The notes: generated by a model not told the origin, from the sequence alone. A stretch of DNA of 64,000 nucleotides from Streptomyces rubiginosohelvolus (GCF_014649875.1 NZ_BMTW01000001.1:868001-932000); one strand, 5' to 3'. Counted from the first letter of the stretch, positions 19,281 to 27,729 are shown. Made by a program: numbers and translations.

Positions 19281-19314
19281 ACTGGGTCGCCGAGTTGCCG
19301 CTCGGCGACCCAGT
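19281..19314 (-). terminator. Perfect 14-bp hairpin between the ArsR pair and the MMPL gene
   Basis: ACTGGGTCGCCGAG (19281-19294), loop TTGCCG, CTCGGCGACCCAGT (19301-19314). It lies 15 bases after the stop of the small membrane protein gene and 76 bases before the MMPL start. It should terminate or attenuate read-through into the transporter. Confidence 0.78.
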
Positions 19315-19328
19315 CCTGCAACTGAGCG

Positions 19329-19577
19329 CTATTCGACTTCCTTGAGGATCCGCTCCAGCGACTCCATACGGTTCTGCATATCAGCGAGGTGACGCTCAGT
19401 CAGCTGCTGTGCGACGAGGGACTGTTCGGCCAGCTTGCGGTACTCCTCCTCACGGGCCAGCACCGCCTTGGCGCGCCAGCTCGCGCCGAGCTGGCGGATG
19501 ATCACAGACACCACCACGGTGATCAGCGTGAACAGCCCGATGACGCCGAACACTTCCTGCCAGTCAGTCCCGCTCAT
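19329..19577 (-). CDS. Small membrane protein with coiled-coil tail
   Basis: An 82-residue protein without a family I can name. One membrane helix (VFGVIGLFTLITVVVSVIIRQL, about residues 9-30) is followed by an amphipathic helical tail rich in Glu/Arg/Gln (about 36-82) that should form a coiled coil. Its ATG overlaps the stop of the ArsR-type gene upstream (ATGA), so the two are translationally coupled. It could be a membrane anchor or sensor acting on the regulator, but nothing in the sequence proves this. Confidence 0.75.
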   Translation of the reverse strand: MSGTDWQEVFGVIGLFTLITVVVSVIIRQLGASWRAKAVLAREEEYRKLAEQSLVAQQLTERHLADMQNRMESLERILKEVE

Positions 19578-19927
19578 CAGACAGTCCCCTTCTCGTCTCG
19601 CGCACGGGCCGTGCCGGCGCCGGTCATCTCCGGCACCACGGCCGCGATCGATTCAGGCGTCAGGTGGACCGCGAACGGCGTCACCTCGTAGAACTTCATG
19701 GCTTTCCCATCGGGTGAGATCTCCATCTGCGCAGACACAAGTCCCGCGGCCTCCAGCTTCTTCAAGTGGACCTGGAGAAGCGCGCGGCTGATCCCCATGT
19801 CCCGAGCCAACTGGCTCACGTACTTACGTCCGCCGGCAAGCACCGCTACCACCCGCAGACGGTGCGGATTGGCCAGCGTCGCCAGCGTCAACACCAGTTC
19901 GTCTCCGCTTGGCAGAGGCGTTTTCAT
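19577..19927 (-). CDS. ArsR-like winged-helix transcriptional regulator (copy 1)
   Basis: A 116-residue regulator with an ArsR-type helix-turn-helix: ATLANPHRLRVVAVLAGGRKYVSQLARDMGISRALLQVHLKKLEAAGLV (about residues 13-62), then a beta wing MEISPDGKAMKFYEVTPFAVHLT. No metal-binding cysteine cluster (CxC) is visible, so the effector is unlikely to be arsenic. The start is ATG 19927 (MKTPLPSGDE); that ATG also forms an ATGA overlap with the truncated transferase frame upstream. It lies in one unit with the small membrane protein and upstream of the MMPL transporter. A second, clearly related regulator lies 0.6 kb away at 20564-20917. Confidence 0.88.
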   Translation of the reverse strand: MKTPLPSGDELVLTLATLANPHRLRVVAVLAGGRKYVSQLARDMGISRALLQVHLKKLEAAGLVSAQMEISPDGKAMKFYEVTPFAVHLTPESIAAVVPEMTGAGTARARDEKGTV

Positions 19928-20436
19928 AGCAGCACCCAGCACATGCAAAGAGAAGTTAGCAGGTACCAAGAACTGTTGTCACCTGCCTCCAGGCCCCGCA
20001 TCCGTGCGCGCTCGTCCTCGGTCAGGGCCACGTCGGCGACGCCGACGGCGGAGTCGAGAGGCGCGTTGTCGACGCCGATCTTCGCCCCGGCCGTCACGGC
20101 GAGCAGCCAGTGCGGACCCGACCTGGAGAGACTGAAGTCGAGGAGGGCGCCGGGTGCTCGAGACGGGGGCGCCCCGTGCGCCGGATCCGTACAGCGGGCA
20201 CGCCTGGCGGCCGAAGCGGACGGCGGCAGCCCCAGATAGTGATCTCCCAGGACACGCCGGACGGCCGCGCGCACTCCCGCGTAGTGTGCCGACCGGACTC
20301 CACCCGCCCGAAGAGCCCTGCCCAGCTCATCGTCGGCGAGTACGGCGAGGTCGGAGGGCGGCAGTTGGTCCCGCACCCGGCCGTGCCAGATGTGGACGGC
20401 TCCCGTCTCGCGGAGACCTCCATCAATCTCGGTCAT
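19924..20436 (-). pseudogene. Truncated 4'-phosphopantetheinyl transferase (Sfp-type) remnant
   Basis: The 170-residue frame begins as an Sfp/EntD-type transferase: an N-terminal AVHIWHGRV strand, SAHYAGVRAAVRRVLGDHYLGLPP, LLDFSLSRSGPHWLLAVT and then KIGVDNAPLD. Intact enzymes continue to a second half with the metal ligand Glu and the W-x-x-K-E-A-x-x-K motif. Here homology ends near residue 153 and the chain finishes WYLLTSLCMCWVLL. The first metal site is also altered: the usual G-V-D-x-E reads G-V-D-N-A, losing the Glu. Half the active site is missing, so it should be inactive, although it has a GGAG ribosome site. It is probably a deletion scar between the two ArsR copies. Confidence 0.72.
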
Positions 20437-20563
20437 TGCGGGGCTCCTCGCTCACGGGACGACGACGTCCACGGCGACTCTCGCGCCCCCGTCCACGCGC
20501 ACCCCATGTCCATACGGACTACGCACGGGCGAGCGGCCACCGGCCACGCCCCCGCCGCCGTCA

Positions 20564-20917
20564 TCACTCCCCGGAACAGCCCGCGGCCCTGTTCACGGAC
20601 CCAGCCGCGCAGAAGGAGCCACTTGTGTCCACACCCGATCCCGTCTCGTCGACACTGTCGAGTCCGTCGGGATCAGCCAGGTTCAAGTGGAGCTTGAACA
20701 GGCTGAGTTCGAAGTACTTCAGTGAGGTCCCGTCCTCGCCCCGCTCCAGGGTGCCCACCACCGGACCGGCCTTTTCCAAGCGTTCCAGGTGCAGATGGAG
20801 GAGCGGTCGGGACATGCCCAGACGGCGTGCCAGTTCGCTGACGTAAACCCTGCCGTCAGCGAACTCGGCTATGACCCGCAGCCGCTGCGGATGGCTGATA
20901 GCAGCAAGCAGAGCCAT
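20564..20917 (-). CDS. ArsR-like winged-helix transcriptional regulator (copy 2)
   Basis: A 117-residue paralogue of the regulator at 19577-19927. MALLAAISHPQRLRVIAEFADGRVYVSELARRLGMSRPLLHLHLERLEKAG aligns throughout with copy 1, and the wing ending SLKYFELSLFKLHLNL also matches. The N-terminus is about nine residues shorter than copy 1. The C-terminal 35 residues diverge into a Ser/Gly/Ala-rich tail unlike copy 1, and no small membrane gene follows by ATGA overlap as it does after copy 1. The gene may be functional or the partner of a duplication that has begun to decay. Confidence 0.78.
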   Translation of the reverse strand: MALLAAISHPQRLRVIAEFADGRVYVSELARRLGMSRPLLHLHLERLEKAGPVVGTLERGEDGTSLKYFELSLFKLHLNLADPDGLDSVDETGSGVDTSGSFCAAGSVNRAAGCSGE

Positions 20918-21023
20918 TCGAACACCCTGCCATCACCTACCCACAGCCGTGCTCCTCGGATCCACAAGATCCACTGCTGAGCCGTCCGCACGCCGCACCT
21001 GACGGGAGAAGATCGCGGGACAC

Positions 21024-21057
21024 AAAAAAACCAGGCCAGAAGGTGTCTGACCTGGTT
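21024..21057 (-). terminator. Rho-independent terminator of the tRNA-Thr gene
   Basis: On the minus strand AACCAGG pairs with CCTGGTT and CAGA with TCTG, and the stem is followed by a run of seven T (complement of the A run at 21024-21030). It is one of the few textbook hairpin-plus-U-tract terminators in the window, and it starts six bases past the tRNA 3' end. Confidence 0.92.
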
Positions 21058-21062
21058 CTTCG

Positions 21063-21139
21063 TGGAGCCGCCTTCGGGATTCGAACCCGAGACCTACGCA
21101 TTACGAGTGCGTTGCTCTGGCCAACTGAGCTAAGGCGGC
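21063..21139 (-). tRNA. tRNA-Thr (anticodon CGU)
   Basis: The 77-base gene folds as a complete cloverleaf on the minus strand. Acceptor GCCGCCT/AGGCGGC, D-arm GCTCAGTTGGCCAGAGC, anticodon arm ACGCACTCGTAATGCGT with anticodon CGT, T-arm TCGGGTTCGAATCCCGA, discriminator T and a genome-encoded CCA. It reads ACG threonine codons. It forms a single-gene transcript with its own terminator. It borders the irregular 16-21 kb segment, but I find no repeated tRNA 3' end that would mark an integrated element. Confidence 0.97.
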
Positions 21140-21191
21140 ACGCCCTGTCGCACTATGGTGCGATCAGCAGCGGAGCCAAGTCTACACAGTT

Positions 21192-21223
21192 TCCGGGGAT
21201 GCTCCGTACACGGCATCCCCGGA
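21192..21223 (-). terminator. Hairpin terminator after the peptidase-like lipoprotein gene
   Basis: TCCGGGGATGC (21192-21202) and GCATCCCCGGA (21213-21223) form an 11-bp perfect stem with a 10-base loop, 24 bases beyond the stop codon at 21248. Confidence 0.8.
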
Positions 21224-21247
21224 GGCGTTTGTCCTGGTCAGAGTGGG

Positions 21248-22777
21248 TCAGGTGCACTTCTTGCCGTCGGTGGGCGCGGTGCCCTCCAGGAGGTACGTGT
21301 TGATCGCCGTGTCGATGCAGTCGCTGCCCCGGCCGTACGCGGTGTGGCCGTCGCCCTCGTACGTGAGCAGGGTGCCGGAGGAGAGCTGCTCCGCGAGGGC
21401 CTCGGACCACTTGTACGGGGTGGCCGGGTCGCGAGTGGTGCCGACGACGACGATCGGGGCGGCGCCCTTCGCCTCGGTGCGGTGCGGGGTGCCGGTGGCC
21501 TTCGTCGGCCAGTACGCGCAGTTCAGGGAGGCCCAGGCGAAGCCGCGCCCGAAGACCGGGGAGGCCTTCTCGAAGTCCGGGACCGCCTTCTCGACCGCGT
21601 CGGGGCCGTCGAAGGCGGGCGGCAGGTCGAGGCAGTTCACGGCGGCGTTGGCGAACATCAGGTTCGCGTACTTCCCGCTCGGCTCGCGCTCGTAGTAGCT
21701 GTCGGCCAGCGAGAGGAGGCCGGAGCCGTCGCTGCGCTGCGCACCCTCCAGCGCCTCGCGGAGCTGCGGCCAGGCCGCCTCGTCGTACATCGCGGCGATC
21801 ACCCCGGTGGTCGCCAGGGACTCGGTCAGCTCGCGGTCGTCGCCGGTCGGGATCGGGTTCGCGTCCAGGTCCTTGAAGAGCTGCTTGAGGGCGGTTGCCG
21901 CGTCGGCGGTGCTCGTGGTGCCGAGCGGGCAGTCCGGCTGCTTCACACAGTCGGCGGCGAAGGACTGGAAGGCCCCCTCGAAGCCCGCCGTCTGGTCCCG
22001 GTTCATGTCGATGGCCTTCAGGGACGGGTCCATCGCCCCGTCCAGGACGAGGCGCCCCGCCCGCTGCGGGAAGAGGTCCGCGTACGTGGCGCCCAGGAAG
22101 GTGCCGTACGACGCCCCGACGTAGTGCAGCTTCTCGTCGCCGAGCAGGGCGCGCAGAACGTCCATGTCGCGGGCCGTGTCGACGGTGGAGACGTACGGGA
22201 GGATCTCGCCGGACCGCTTCTCGCAGCCCGCCGCGAACTTCTCGAAGGCGGCGGTGAGCTTCCGGACCTCCGCGTCGTCGTCCGGGGTCTGGTCGACCTG
22301 GGTGTAGGTGTCCATCTCCTTCCCCGTGAGGCACTCGACGGGCTCGCTGCGGGCCACGCCCCGCGGATCGATGGCCACCATGTCGTAGCGGGCCCGCACC
22401 GGGGCGGGGTAGCCGAGTGCCGCGTACCCCTGGAGATAGCCGATCGCCGAGCCGCCGGGGCCGCCCGGGTTCACCAGCAGTGAACCGATCCGCTTGCCCG
22501 GGCCCGTGGCCTTCTTACGGGAGACGGCGAGCTCGATGTCCCCGTCGTCCGGCTTGTCGTAGTCCTTCGGCGCCTTCATCGTCGTGCACTCGAACCCCTC
22601 CACTCCGCAGTCGCGCCAGCTCAGCTTCTGCGTGTAGTACGACGACAGCCCCTCGGGGGCCGCGGTGCCGGTGGCCGAGGCAGTCGGCGACGAGCCGCTG
22701 CCGCTGCAGCCGGAGATGAGCAGGCCGGCAGTGCCGATCCCGATGGCGAAGGTGCGGAGCAGGCGCCTGGTATCCAT
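21248..22777 (-). CDS. Secreted alpha/beta-hydrolase lipoprotein (tripeptidyl aminopeptidase, TAP-like C-terminus)
   Basis: A 509-residue exported lipoprotein. The N-terminus MDTRRLLRTFAIGIGTAGLLISGCSG is a signal peptide with lipobox LISGC, lipidated at Cys24. The alpha/beta-hydrolase core has the oxyanion LLVNPGGPGGSAI, the nucleophile elbow YVGASYGTFLG (Ser about 202), an Asp in the VVVGTTRDPATPYKW segment and the His in YEGDGHTAYGRG. The C-terminal TAP-like domain ends with conserved cysteines. These match Streptomyces secreted tripeptidyl aminopeptidases (SlpD/SlpE/Tap type), which remove N-terminal tripeptides from extracellular proteins. Start ATG 22777. It is monocistronic, with a terminator on each side. 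Confidence 0.92.
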   Translation of the reverse strand: MDTRRLLRTFAIGIGTAGLLISGCSGSGSSPTASATGTAAPEGLSSYYTQKLSWRDCGVEGFECTTMKAPKDYDKPDDGDIELAVSRKKATGPGKRIGSLLVNPGGPGGSAIGYLQGYAALGYPAPVRARYDMVAIDPRGVARSEPVECLTGKEMDTYTQVDQTPDDDAEVRKLTAAFEKFAAGCEKRSGEILPYVSTVDTARDMDVLRALLGDEKLHYVGASYGTFLGATYADLFPQRAGRLVLDGAMDPSLKAIDMNRDQTAGFEGAFQSFAADCVKQPDCPLGTTSTADAATALKQLFKDLDANPIPTGDDRELTESLATTGVIAAMYDEAAWPQLREALEGAQRSDGSGLLSLADSYYEREPSGKYANLMFANAAVNCLDLPPAFDGPDAVEKAVPDFEKASPVFGRGFAWASLNCAYWPTKATGTPHRTEAKGAAPIVVVGTTRDPATPYKWSEALAEQLSSGTLLTYEGDGHTAYGRGSDCIDTAINTYLLEGTAPTDGKKCT

Positions 22778-22859
22778 TCAGGGAGCGTATCCGCCGGGTG
22801 ACGAGTCGTACGATTCCCTGCTCATTCGGGTGAACAGGGTCCCGGCCCCGTAGCGAAAT

Positions 22860-22884
22860 GGGGCCCCGCAGCTGAGCGGGCCCC
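22860..22884 (-). terminator. Hairpin after holB
   Basis: GGGGCCCCGC and GCGGGCCCC pair with one bulged C around AGCTGA, nine bases beyond the holB stop codon. GC-only stem, no T tract. Confidence 0.6.
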
Positions 22885-22892
22885 GGGAGACC

Positions 22893-24098
22893 TCAGCCCG
22901 CGCGCAGCGCCATCGTCATCGCCTCCACCGCGAGCAGCGGCGCCACATTCCGGTCCATCGCCTCCCGGCAGGCGATCACCGACTCGATCCTGCGCAGGGT
23001 CTGCGCGGCCGTCGAGGACTCGGCGATCCGGTCGAGGGAGTCCTGCACATCGACATTGGCGATGGCCAGCTTCGAACCCAACTGGAGCGCCAGCACATCG
23101 CGGTAGAACCCGGTCAGTTCGGTCAGCGCCAGGTCCAGGCTGTCGCGCTGCGTACGCGTCTTGCGGCGCTTCTGCTTGTCCTCCAGCTCCTTCATCGCCC
23201 CCGCCGTACCGCGCGGCATCCGGCCGCCGGCCACCCCGCCGAGCGCCGCCTTGAGGTCCTCGGTCTCCTTCGCGTCGACCTCCTCCGCCTGCTGCTTGGC
23301 GTCGTCGGTCGCCGTGTCGATCAGCTCCTGGGCCGCCTTGAGGCAGCCGCCCACGTCGGCGACCCGCAGCGGAACCTTCAGCACCGCCGCCCGCCGCGCC
23401 CGCGCCCGCTCGTCCGTGGCGAGGCGGCGGGCCCGCCCGATGTGCCCCTGGGTGGCGCGCGCCGCGTTGTGCGCCCGCTCGGGGTCGATGCCGTCGCGGC
23501 GGATCAGGACATCGGCCACGGCCTCGACCGGCGGGGTGCTCAGGGTGAGGTGCCGGCAGCGGGAACGGATCGTGGGCAGCACGTCTTCGAGCGAGGGGGC
23601 GCACAGCATCCAGACCGTGCGCGGGGCGGGCTCCTCGACGGCCTTCAGCAGGACGTTGCCCGCGCCCTCGGTGAGGCGGTCGGCGTCCTCCATGACGATG
23701 ACCTGCCACCGCCCGACCGCCGGGGAGAGCTGGGCGCGCCTGACCAGGTCCCGGGTCTCCTTCACACCGATGGAGAGCAGGTCCGTACGGATGACCTCGA
23801 CGTCGGCGTGCGTACCGACCAGGCTCGTGTGGCAGCCGTCGCAGAAGCCGCAGCCGGGAGCCCCGCCCAGCGCCCGGTCCGGGCTCGTGCACTGGAGCGC
23901 GGCGGCGAACGCCCGCGCCGCGGTCGACCGGCCGGAACCGGGCGGTCCGGTGAACAGCCAGGCGTGCGTCATCTTCGAGCCCTGGTCCAGCGGCTTGCCG
24001 TCGGACACGGCGGTGACCAGCGCATCGGCGTCCCGGGCGGCAGCGGCGAGCTGTTCCCGCACCCGGTCCTGTCCGACCAGGTCGTCCCATACGGTCAT
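22893..24098 (-). CDS. holB: DNA polymerase III subunit delta'
   Basis: A 401-residue clamp-loader subunit. The AAA+ core has WDDLVGQDRVREQL at the N-terminus, a P-loop LFTGPPGSGRSTAARAFA (K replaced by R, so ATP turnover is doubtful, as usual for delta'), a zinc-binding CGFCDGC with the preceding Cys, WQVIVMEDADRLTEGAGNVLLKAVEEP and the sensor IRSRCRHL. It joins tau/gamma and delta to load the beta sliding clamp. It follows the thymidylate kinase gene by about 165 bases in the same direction, the tmk-holB order found in many bacteria. The start is ATG 24098. Confidence 0.95.
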   Translation of the reverse strand: MTVWDDLVGQDRVREQLAAAARDADALVTAVSDGKPLDQGSKMTHAWLFTGPPGSGRSTAARAFAAALQCTSPDRALGGAPGCGFCDGCHTSLVGTHADVEVIRTDLLSIGVKETRDLVRRAQLSPAVGRWQVIVMEDADRLTEGAGNVLLKAVEEPAPRTVWMLCAPSLEDVLPTIRSRCRHLTLSTPPVEAVADVLIRRDGIDPERAHNAARATQGHIGRARRLATDERARARRAAVLKVPLRVADVGGCLKAAQELIDTATDDAKQQAEEVDAKETEDLKAALGGVAGGRMPRGTAGAMKELEDKQKRRKTRTQRDSLDLALTELTGFYRDVLALQLGSKLAIANVDVQDSLDRIAESSTAAQTLRRIESVIACREAMDRNVAPLLAVEAMTMALRAG

Positions 24099-24200
24099 GG
24101 GTCACCGCCCTTCCGGTGGTGTCGTGCACGGCCCGCGAACCGCGGTGCGTCGTCGCTCTCCATTGGTCGCTCTCCATTGTGGGGGACGCCACTGACAGCC

Positions 24201-24234
24201 CGGCCCGCCCGCCCCCGGAGGGACGGACGGGCCG
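24201..24234 (-). terminator. GC-rich hairpin between tmk fusion and holB
   Basis: CGGCCCGCCCG (24201-24211) pairs with CGGACGGGCCG (24224-24234) apart from one mismatch. It sits 30 bases after the tmk-fusion stop codon on the minus strand. It may be an attenuator rather than a full stop, since holB follows in the same direction. Confidence 0.5.
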
Positions 24235-24264
24235 GTACGTCACTGCGGCGCCGCGGCGGGCGCG

Positions 24265-27200
24265 TCAGCCGCGCGGGCGGCGTCCCCTGCCGCCGCGGCC
24301 CTCGTCGTCCTGGCCGCCGAGCAGTTCGTCCGCCAGGGTCGGCAGGTCGTCCAGCGGGGTCTCCTCCGCCCAGTCCGAGCGGGGGCGCTTGCGGGCCCGC
24401 TGCTGCCGGTCCGGGGCCGGGGCGTTCGGGTCCTCGACCTGCGGCAGTTCCCGGGTGCGCTCGTTCTCGTTCTCCGCGGGCGAGGGCGCCGGGCTCTCGT
24501 CCCGGAAGAAGCCCTGGGGCACCCGGTCGGACGGCTGGTCGTCCCGCACCGGCGGCAGCACAGCGGTCTCATCGGCGTCCCGGGCCTGCCGAGGACCCAA
24601 GGGTCCTGTCGATCCCGCCTGTCCCGCCGTCCCCGCCGACCGCTGGTCAGTGAAGCGCGGCAGCATCGCCGTCTCGTCGTCCCCGGAAGCCGAACCGGAA
24701 CCCGAGGAACCGGACCCGGAGGAACCGGAACCCGAGCGACCGGAACCCGCGGAACCGGAACCCGAAGGACCGTCGTCCTCCGGTCGCGCCGTCGGCACCG
24801 GCTGCGTGATCTCGTTCGGGTTCACGATCGGCGTGGGGACCGTGATCTCGTTCTCCGGCACCGTCGGCCCCGATGCGCCCTCGGAGCGCGAGGACGTCTC
24901 CGTACGGGAATCCGTACGGGAACGCGACGCCCGCTCCGCCTCCGCTCGCTCGGCCTCGGCCCGCGCCGCCTCCGTACGGACGGCCGCCTCGGCCTCCGCC
25001 CGGCGGCGGGCCTCCTCGGCGCGCAGGAGGGCCTCTTCGGCCTTGCGCTGCTTCTCCAGCCGCTGCGCCTCGGCCTCCTGGCGCTGCCGGGCCTCCTCCT
25101 CGGCCTTCAGCCGCAGCCGCTCCTGCTCGGCCTCGCGGACCCGCTCCTCGGCCTCCAGCCGGAGCCGGTCCTCCTCGGCGCGGCGGCGGGCCTCCTCGGC
25201 GCGCTGCCGGGCCTCCTCCGCCTGGCGTTCGGCCTCGCGGCGGCGGGCCTCCTCCAGCTCGCGCTGCTTGCGCTCCTCCTCCTCGGCGCGCAGCCGGGCG
25301 AGCTGCTCCTGGCGCTCCTTCTCCAGGCGCTCCTCCTCGGCCTTGCGGGCGGCCTCTTCCTCCGCCTTGCGCCGCGCCTCCTCCTCGGCCTTGCGCCGGG
25401 CCTCCTCGATGGCCTCGATCTCGGCCTCGGAGAGCGGAAGGAGCCGGTCGAGCCGGTGGCGTACGACCGTGGTGATCGACTCCGGCTCCTGGCCGGCGTC
25501 CACCACCAGATAGCGGGCCGGGTCGGCCGCGGCCAGGGTCAGGAACCCGGACCGTACCCGCTCGTGGAACTCCGCCGGCTCCGACTCCAGCCGGTCCGGC
25601 GCCTCCGTGAACCGCTCCCGGGCGGTCGCCGGGTCGACGTCCAGCAGCACCGTCAGATGCGGTACGAGGCCGCTCGTCGCCCACCGCGAGATCCGGGCGA
25701 TCTCGGTCGGGGCCAGGTCCCGGCCCGCGCCCTGGTAGGCCACGGACGAGTCGATGTAGCGGTCGGAGATGACGATCGCGCCGCGCTCCAGCGCCGGGCG
25801 GACGACGGAGTCGACGTGCTCGGCGCGGTCGGCGGCGTACAGCAGGGCCTCGGCCCGGTTGGAGAGACCGGCGGAGGACACGTCGAGCAGGATCGAGCGC
25901 AGCCGCTTGCCGATGGGGGTGGCCCCGGGCTCGCGGGTGACGACGACCTCGTGGCCCTTGGACCGGATCCAGTCGGCGAGCGCCTCGACCTGGGTGGACT
26001 TGCCCGCTCCGTCACCGCCCTCCAGGGCGAGGAAGAAGCCGGTGGCCGAGGGCGCGACGGCCGGTTCGTCGCCGCGCAGCGCCTCGCGCAGGTCCCGGCG
26101 CAGCGGCACGCCCGCCCGGTCGTCCGTCCTGGCGAGGACGAAGGCGGCGACGGGCAGCAGCAGCGCGCCGAGCAGCATCAGGGTGAAGGCGGCCCCGCCG
26201 TGGGCGAAGACGAAGTCACCGGCGACCAGCCGGTGCCGGCCGATCGCGGCGGCCAGCAGCGGTCCCGCGACCGCGCCGAGCGCGACGAGCACCCGGACGA
26301 CGGCCTGGAGGTGCTCGGTGGTCCGGGCCTGCCGGAACGCCTCGGTCTCCTGGTCGATCAGGGTGTGCCCGGTGTTCGCGGCGACCCCGGCGGCGTAACC
26401 GGCGAGCAGGGCGATGGCGATCCCGGTCGCGGTGTCCGGCACCAGGCCGAGTGCGAGGAGCGCGAGACCGGTGACCATGACGGCCAGCACCAGCAGACGG
26501 CGGCGCGACAGGGTCGGCAGGACGTGGCGTGCCGTACGGATGCCGAGGGCGGTGCCGCCGGTCAGTCCGAGGATCAGCAGCGCGAAGGTGGCAGGCCCGC
26601 CGCCCAGGTCGTAGGCGTGCAGGACGGTGACGGCCGCCGCGGCGGCGACGGCGCCGGCGACGGAGGCGCAGACCGCGACCAGCAGGGGGACGGCGCCGGT
26701 TCGGCCCTTGTCGGGGCCGGTGCCGGTGCCGGGGCGGCGCAGGCCCTCCAGCGGGGAGCGCGGCCGGGGCGTCCGGTCGGCGGGGAACTGTAGGAAGTAC
26801 AGGGTGGAGATGGAGGCGGAGAAGAGCCCCGCCGCGACATAGGACCCCAGGGCCGCCTGGTGGAAGGAGAACCACTCCAGGCCCGAGCCGAGGAGGTTGC
26901 CGACCAGCGTCGCGGCCAGCAGGACCACCGCGGCGGCGGGCACGGCGAGGAAGTTCGTCCGCAGCGACAGCCGGCGCAGGGCGTCGAGGTGGTCGGGCAG
27001 GGGGCGTACGGCCGCGCCTTCGAGGGGCGGGCCGGGCAGCAGCGCCGGGGCGGCGCTGTCCTTGGCCACGGCCCACAGGCGCTCACCGGCACCGGCCACG
27101 AAGACGGTGATGAGGATCATCATGAGCGCCTTGTCGGGCGTCCAGTCGATCCACAGCGGGGCGACGACCAGGAGCGCCAGGCGCAGCCCGTCCACCCCGA

Positions 27201-27558
27201 TCATCAGCCATCGCCGGTCCAGCTTTCCGCCGGGCCCCGTGAGGGACGTCAGGGGTCCCAGGAGTACGGCTCCGAAGAACAGGGTGGAAAGGATCCGGGC
27301 ACCGAAGACGGCGGCGACGGCGAAGGCCGCCCCGCGGTATCCGGTGCCGAATGAGCCCTCAAGGACCGCCGCTTGCAGCGACAGCAGCACCAGCACGAGA
27401 AGGGCGAGTGCATCGCCGATACCGCCGACGAGCTGGGCGCTCCACAACCGCTTCAGCGGAGGAATACGCAACAGTGCCCGTACGGCGCGCTCGCGTGAGT
27501 CTGCGGCAAGTGTGTCGGAGGTGGGGCTCACGACCGTTGGCTGCTCGGCTCGCGTCAT
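24265..27558 (-). CDS. tmk: MFS-like membrane domain / thymidylate kinase / coiled-coil fusion
   Basis: A single 1097-residue frame joins three parts. Residues about 30-490 form a polytopic membrane domain of about 12 helices resembling a major facilitator superfamily transporter. Residues about 515-720 are a complete thymidylate kinase: P-loop FFLALEGGDGAGKST, the TREPGATPIGKRLR lid/substrate segment, and the DR(Y/H) motif SDRYIDSSVAYQG. It should phosphorylate dTMP to dTDP. Residues about 725-900 are an uninterrupted Glu/Lys/Arg/Ala coiled coil, and 900-1097 are Ser/Pro/Glu/Asp-rich disorder. Most bacteria have a free tmk of about 210 residues. From memory the same fusion exists in S. coelicolor, so it is not an assembly error. 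holB follows downstream. The function of the membrane domain is unknown. Confidence 0.93.
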   Translation of the reverse strand: MTRAEQPTVVSPTSDTLAADSRERAVRALLRIPPLKRLWSAQLVGGIGDALALLVLVLLSLQAAVLEGSFGTGYRGAAFAVAAVFGARILSTLFFGAVLLGPLTSLTGPGGKLDRRWLMIGVDGLRLALLVVAPLWIDWTPDKALMMILITVFVAGAGERLWAVAKDSAAPALLPGPPLEGAAVRPLPDHLDALRRLSLRTNFLAVPAAAVVLLAATLVGNLLGSGLEWFSFHQAALGSYVAAGLFSASISTLYFLQFPADRTPRPRSPLEGLRRPGTGTGPDKGRTGAVPLLVAVCASVAGAVAAAAAVTVLHAYDLGGGPATFALLILGLTGGTALGIRTARHVLPTLSRRRLLVLAVMVTGLALLALGLVPDTATGIAIALLAGYAAGVAANTGHTLIDQETEAFRQARTTEHLQAVVRVLVALGAVAGPLLAAAIGRHRLVAGDFVFAHGGAAFTLMLLGALLLPVAAFVLARTDDRAGVPLRRDLREALRGDEPAVAPSATGFFLALEGGDGAGKSTQVEALADWIRSKGHEVVVTREPGATPIGKRLRSILLDVSSAGLSNRAEALLYAADRAEHVDSVVRPALERGAIVISDRYIDSSVAYQGAGRDLAPTEIARISRWATSGLVPHLTVLLDVDPATARERFTEAPDRLESEPAEFHERVRSGFLTLAAADPARYLVVDAGQEPESITTVVRHRLDRLLPLSEAEIEAIEEARRKAEEEARRKAEEEAARKAEEERLEKERQEQLARLRAEEEERKQRELEEARRREAERQAEEARQRAEEARRRAEEDRLRLEAEERVREAEQERLRLKAEEEARQRQEAEAQRLEKQRKAEEALLRAEEARRRAEAEAAVRTEAARAEAERAEAERASRSRTDSRTETSSRSEGASGPTVPENEITVPTPIVNPNEITQPVPTARPEDDGPSGSGSAGSGRSGSGSSGSGSSGSGSASGDDETAMLPRFTDQRSAGTAGQAGSTGPLGPRQARDADETAVLPPVRDDQPSDRVPQGFFRDESPAPSPAENENERTRELPQVEDPNAPAPDRQQRARKRPRSDWAEETPLDDLPTLADELLGGQDDEGRGGRGRRPRG

Positions 27559-27653
27559 CCGCCCAGCCTATCGGCAGCGGTGCGGTGACTGTCGGCCCGT
27601 CCGAACATATGGACGCAGACAGTTTCCGGCCAGGCCCTGACCGGCCCCTGACG

Positions 27654-27705
27654 CACCGCCGCCCGGCGCCGGGATCACGCAGATCCAGGGCGCCGGGCGG
27701 CGGTG
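27654..27705 (-). terminator. 17-bp perfect hairpin terminator of topA
   Basis: CACCGCCGCCCGGCGCC (27654-27670) and GGCGCCGGGCGGCGGTG (27689-27705) are exact complements with an 18-base loop. They lie 25 bases past the topA stop codon. Confidence 0.82.
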
Positions 27706-27729
27706 TGCGATGCGGACGGGATACGGAGG

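Noticed and set aside
21063..21139. tRNA-Thr as attachment site of an integrated element
   Set aside because: No integrase, excisionase or duplicated tRNA 3' end seen on either side, so no element is claimed.
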